Positions 4,801-6,870 of a stretch of 6,870 nt of DNA are shown here, in pieces. The position numbers and the translations under genes were made by a program. Below the pieces are notes generated by a model. That model was not told the DNA's origin, ran no database searches, and saw only the letters and a list, made by a program, of their open reading frames with translations. The stretch is taken from assembly GCA_022614795.1 (NCBI GenBank), contig JAKEHX010000372.1:1-6870 (forward strand), in the 5' to 3' direction. Origin of the DNA: Planctomycetaceae bacterium. GTDB lineage: Bacteria; Planctomycetota; Planctomycetia; Pirellulales; Pirellulaceae. Each line of letters opens with the position of its first letter. The stretch's first letter is position 1.

Positions 4801-6870
4801 CACCAATCCGCTCTCCCCGATCGAAGACACCAACACGCCGGCCGGCTTCCTGCAACACTATAAGGAAGAGTGGCGGATCACCGAAGATTGGTTCTACGCG
4901 CCCGATCACGATGTACCGACGGCCGACGGTGCGCCCGGCGAAATCTTCTTCGACAACGTCACGAAGGCCCCCGTGGCCTTCCAGTTTGATGCCGCCCAGC
5001 CGCGGATCCCAATGGCGGTCAAGGACATCAACTTCCTGCTCAAGCAGACCAATACGCCGGCGAACAACGTCGTCGTTTCCGGCTCCGTGATCGCCGACAT
5101 CAACGGCAACGCGCAGCTCGACTTCTTCGACAGCCCCGCCGGCAGCATGCGCGTCTACCACGATTCGGTCCGCAACGGACAGTTCGATCCGGGCGAGCAA
5201 TTCGTGATGTCGAATTCCGACGGCACTTATTCGATCACGCTGCCCGCCTCGGCGGCTGGCACGTTTGTGGTTGGCGTCGATCTGCTGCCCGGCTGGGCAC
5301 CGAGCCAAACCGGCGGCGACCAGATTTTCCTGTTCGCCGGTCCGGGCGACGTCATTGCGAATCAGGACTTCTTCCTCAACCCGCCCGACGATCCCACGGG
5401 TACCGGGCTGGGGAACATCAGCGGCTTTGTCTTCAACGACCTCGACGCCGACGGCATTCGCGACGCGGGCGAACCCGGACTTGTCGGCGTGCAAGTGTTC
5501 ATCGACGCCGGCGCTTTGAACGGCATGTTCGATGCCGGCGAAGTCTCCGTGCTCACCGGCTCGAACGGCGGCTATTTCATTTCCAACTTGGGCGCCGGCA
5601 CGTATCAGGTCGATGTCCAGATCGACGACGAAGGCACCCCCGCGGCGCTATACCAAATGACCGCGCCGGCGGCCGGGTTCCGCGTCGTCACGCTCGCCGC
5701 TGGCGAAACGCGCTCCGGCGTGGCCTTCGGCCTCGATAGCCTCGCCGACCGCGATTGGGGCGACTTGCCCGATACCTTCGACACGACCGCCGGCGCCGGC
5801 GGCGGCAGCCACCTGGTCGTGCCGCACTTCCGCCTCGGCAACACGGTCGACGGCGAAGTGGATGGCCAGCCCTCGGCCGACGCGCTCGGCGATCAGAATG
5901 CAACCGACACCGACGACGGCGTCGTCATCCTCGGCGACGGCATGCTGCATCCCACGACCAACACGCTGGAAGTCACCGTGTTCGGTGTCGGCGGCCAGCT
6001 CACTGGTTGGATCGACTGGAACAACAACGGCACCTTCGAGACGAGCGAACGCCTCGTTTGGACCGATGCCACCACCAACGCAGTACTGGGAGACGAAGCC
6101 GACATCGGCCCCGGCACGCACAAGCTGCGAATCGGCACTCCGGGCGCAATTCCGACTGGCTTGCTCGGCGCTCGCTTCCGCTGGGGCGAGGTGGGTCTCG
6201 ACCTCGCCACGCAGTCGTTCATCGGCGAAGTGGAAGACTACTTCCTGCCTTCCTCGGCGGTCGTCGTCGCGCCGTCGCTGCCCGGCGATTACAACAACGA
6301 CGGCAGCGTCAACGCGGCCGACTACGTGTTGTATCGCAAGCTCCTCGGCACCGGCGCATCGATGCCCAACAGCACGAATCCGGGTGGTCCTGTCGTAGCG
6401 GCCGATTGGCCTTTGTGGAAAGAAAACTACGGCAACACCGATGGTGGTGGCGGAGGCGGGGCTGCCAGCGCCCCGACCGATAATCCACCGGCGGCGCCCG
6501 TGACCCCCGCGGCACTCGTGACAACCGGTCCGACGCAGCCTGTCATTGACCGGGCGCTGCCGACGAGCCCAACCGCACCGGTGATCGAATCACCGGCCGC
6601 AATCAGCTCCCCGGTTGTTGAGTCAACACTGACGTTCTCGCCACTGTTCGCGGGCTTCGGATTCGAGAGCGATTCGTCGGCGTTGATTGAGTCGACGGCC
6701 GACGCCGTGTTTGCCGATGCCGACGCAAGCCAGGCCGAACAGTCCGATTCCGATATTCTGTTGCTCCTCGATCAGGCCCTGGCCGACCTGGACGAAGCCG
6801 ACCAGGATGGACCGCTCGCCGACCGCACATACGACGAAGACGAAGGCTATGGCGACCTCGCCCTTGCGGC
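1811..6870 (+). CDS. Kexin/furin-like S8 serine protease with P-domain, SdrD-B-like, GEVED and dockerin-like modules (3' end outside window)
   Basis: Open from GTG at 1811 to the right edge, 1686 codons, C-terminus missing. Residues 1-50 form a basic leader with FEQLEQRL (36-43), resembling the LEPR-XLL-type export region of giant planctomycete proteins. The catalytic domain spans about 96-608: Asp157 (VIDDG), His196 (SHGTATAG), NNSWGP, oxyanion Asn323 (FASGNSGG) and Ser447 (FNGTSASAP), then a furin-like close NGAGY...GYGHGTVDAELAV...ARDW (572-608). This places it in S8B rather than classical subtilisins, and an active enzyme is expected. An insertion occupies about 484-571. A P-domain follows (about 697-845: VEWAEVKVSISG, LKINLTSPSG, RDWELHFENW). 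Three SdrD-B-like modules lie near 870-1000, 1088-1190 and 1201-1310, with Ca-site-like acidic motifs (DNNFNGVYDAGD, DINGNAQLD, DLDADGIRDAGE). A GEVED domain is at about 1315-1478 (GWIDWNNNG at 1399-1407, GEVEDY at 1472-1477). A dockerin-like pair is at 1491-1542 (GDYNNDGSVNAADYVLYRKLLG; AADWPLWKENYG). A Gly6 linker, a Pro/Thr/Ala-rich stretch and an acidic tail follow. No PEP-CTERM anchor is seen before the edge. No recognisable inhibitory propeptide: only about 50 residues separate leader and catalytic core. Likely a calcium-dependent surface or secreted protease; substrate unknown. Confidence 0.95.
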   Translation, partial: MKRRNRANRRRGWTSRPALPNLFATRDPRKRRAFSFEQLEQRLAFSIAPLELQTTSISSDTAEGAAAILLRELQWAAMQSGNTTPVQLTTMALPTDPYFPDPNNPGQMGQWHLLNIGQEVGNPDFQHIYGLAGEDINVVGAWNLGYTGQGILVGVIDDGTQLSHPDLIGNLDPLLRFNAKDGTDNAGPETLLEPSHGTATAGLIGATWSLETIGTNSGNGDNGEGGTTIVTSGGGVGVAPEVTLVPILMLGPGPSIFDSTIGRVAASFRYALMQGLDITNNSWGPATERTISPITEAELQALRDSVIFGRDGLGMINVFASGNSGGPNQATGFEDVGSYDSAAYNPFVNSRYTIAVTGVDHDGGYNNADGTITTYPEAGPSVLVAAPTGSNAAQNVADDNGQGSGIWTTDLVGNFGYNAAADPITGIDDDRDFLADPDYTSRFNGTSASAPLVSGVVALMLDANPNLTYRDVQEILVRSARQNAQFEVPAIGGGTEAAYSTWQTNHMLPFRDPDSWNLGVFPLEALYDPLADPTHRDFPYTGTGFAFASPSEGNDFARQDGHYELQPAEFTNGAGYTVSQGYGAYGELIGYGHGTVDAELAVIMARDWHTLNQDIPPATEKTFTTFINPVGGVFRFPAAEEGNDDTLNLLVPGGIGGESGFIDFWNEYVADPPAPFDPATPPPEWPDNTRGFSYLDFTVPVSQQINVEWAEVKVSISGPAQDVNYLKINLTSPSGMQSELNHYYQDLDFIPNRLQDLSEPATGWAIGFPDGLTTGDSFVWTFSSNRSWGESTNTAVIIDPLTGEPVAGPGFGANPLPIFRDWELHFENWSNSAFTIDGIEVVWHGKPIAGGQLDQNWLADGWNVPVGQRIQGFVGIDTNNDDEFSGIDAAVNNEWNDRYIQTFFGNPAAPRQSNMHRRLLDDFIDNNFNGVYDAGDVRLQEPYAANALVEAFEFTVDGGGNDVVVAQPIAQFLTGADGNYYFDLLPGNYYIRVTDRNTNPLSPIEDTNTPAGFLQHYKEEWRITEDWFYAPDHDVPTADGAPGEIFFDNVTKAPVAFQFDAAQPRIPMAVKDINFLLKQTNTPANNVVVSGSVIADINGNAQLDFFDSPAGSMRVYHDSVRNGQFDPGEQFVMSNSDGTYSITLPASAAGTFVVGVDLLPGWAPSQTGGDQIFLFAGPGDVIANQDFFLNPPDDPTGTGLGNISGFVFNDLDADGIRDAGEPGLVGVQVFIDAGALNGMFDAGEVSVLTGSNGGYFISNLGAGTYQVDVQIDDEGTPAALYQMTAPAAGFRVVTLAAGETRSGVAFGLDSLADRDWGDLPDTFDTTAGAGGGSHLVVPHFRLGNTVDGEVDGQPSADALGDQNATDTDDGVVILGDGMLHPTTNTLEVTVFGVGGQLTGWIDWNNNGTFETSERLVWTDATTNAVLGDEADIGPGTHKLRIGTPGAIPTGLLGARFRWGEVGLDLATQSFIGEVEDYFLPSSAVVVAPSLPGDYNNDGSVNAADYVLYRKLLGTGASMPNSTNPGGPVVAADWPLWKENYGNTDGGGGGGAASAPTDNPPAAPVTPAALVTTGPTQPVIDRALPTSPTAPVIESPAAISSPVVESTLTFSPLFAGFGFESDSSALIESTADAVFADADASQAEQSDSDILLLLDQALADLDEADQDGPLADRTYDEDEGYGDLALA
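3849..3858 (+). repeat. C10 homopolymer inside the protease gene
   Basis: Ten consecutive C residues encode the Thr680-Pro681-Pro-Pro683 stretch in the linker between the catalytic domain (ending near residue 608) and the P-domain (starting near 697). The frame is intact as given. One extra C would lead to TAA at 3871-3873 and one fewer to TAG at 3894-3896, both before the P-domain. It is a possible slippage site or sequencing-error hotspot. Confidence 0.8.

Noticed and set aside
4256..5494. A 412-codon open frame on the minus strand beneath the protease gene
   Set aside because: It is antisense to the SdrD-B-like region. Its composition (Val/Ala/Gly/Arg-rich, no motifs) is what GC-rich codon bias produces on the opposite strand, and the plus-strand frame carries clear domains.
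5755..6483. A 242-codon plus-strand frame within the protease
   Set aside because: It is a highly Arg-rich alternate frame of the GEVED/dockerin region, with no ribosome binding site or recognisable domain.

Overview
The window looks like chromosomal DNA of a planctomycete, probably of the Pirellulales. This is inferred from three things: a BBP7-type outer-membrane beta-barrel gene; a giant secreted protein with an Arg-rich N-terminus carrying an 'FEQLEQRL' signature and ending in SdrD-B-like, GEVED and dockerin-like modules; and GC-rich codon use with many GC-ending codons. No rRNA, tRNA or 16S marker is present, so the taxon is not proven.

Layout: two large genes are transcribed divergently and both run off the window. 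From position 1150 leftwards (minus strand) lies the first 383 codons of a BBP7-family outer-membrane beta-barrel protein. From position 1811 rightwards (plus strand) lies the first 1686 codons of a kexin/furin-like (S8B) subtilisin-type protease. It has an intact Asp/His/Asn/Ser active site, a P-domain, three SdrD-B-like modules, a GEVED domain and a dockerin-like repeat pair, followed by an acidic tail that continues beyond the window. Neither gene has an internal stop or frameshift.

The 660-bp divergent intergenic region (1151-1810) holds no convincing gene but is rich in structure. It has a nested palindromic repeat (1175-1289) just upstream of the porin start, a perfect 16-bp palindrome (1349-1364), a good sigma70-like promoter reading toward the protease (1470-1498), a stem-loop at the predicted 5' end of that transcript (1511-1545), and a second, unrelated palindromic element made of several mini-hairpins (1587-1683). 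Each gene therefore probably has a palindromic element in its untranslated leader.

Both products are expected to leave the cytoplasm: the barrel to the outer membrane, the protease to the cell surface or exterior. No direct functional link between them is visible. I see no defence system, CRISPR array or conventional transposon. The more unusual points are the eukaryote-like convertase core whose S1 acidic residues appear to be replaced, a C10 homopolymer in frame exactly between the catalytic and P-domains, and the palindromic elements in the leaders.
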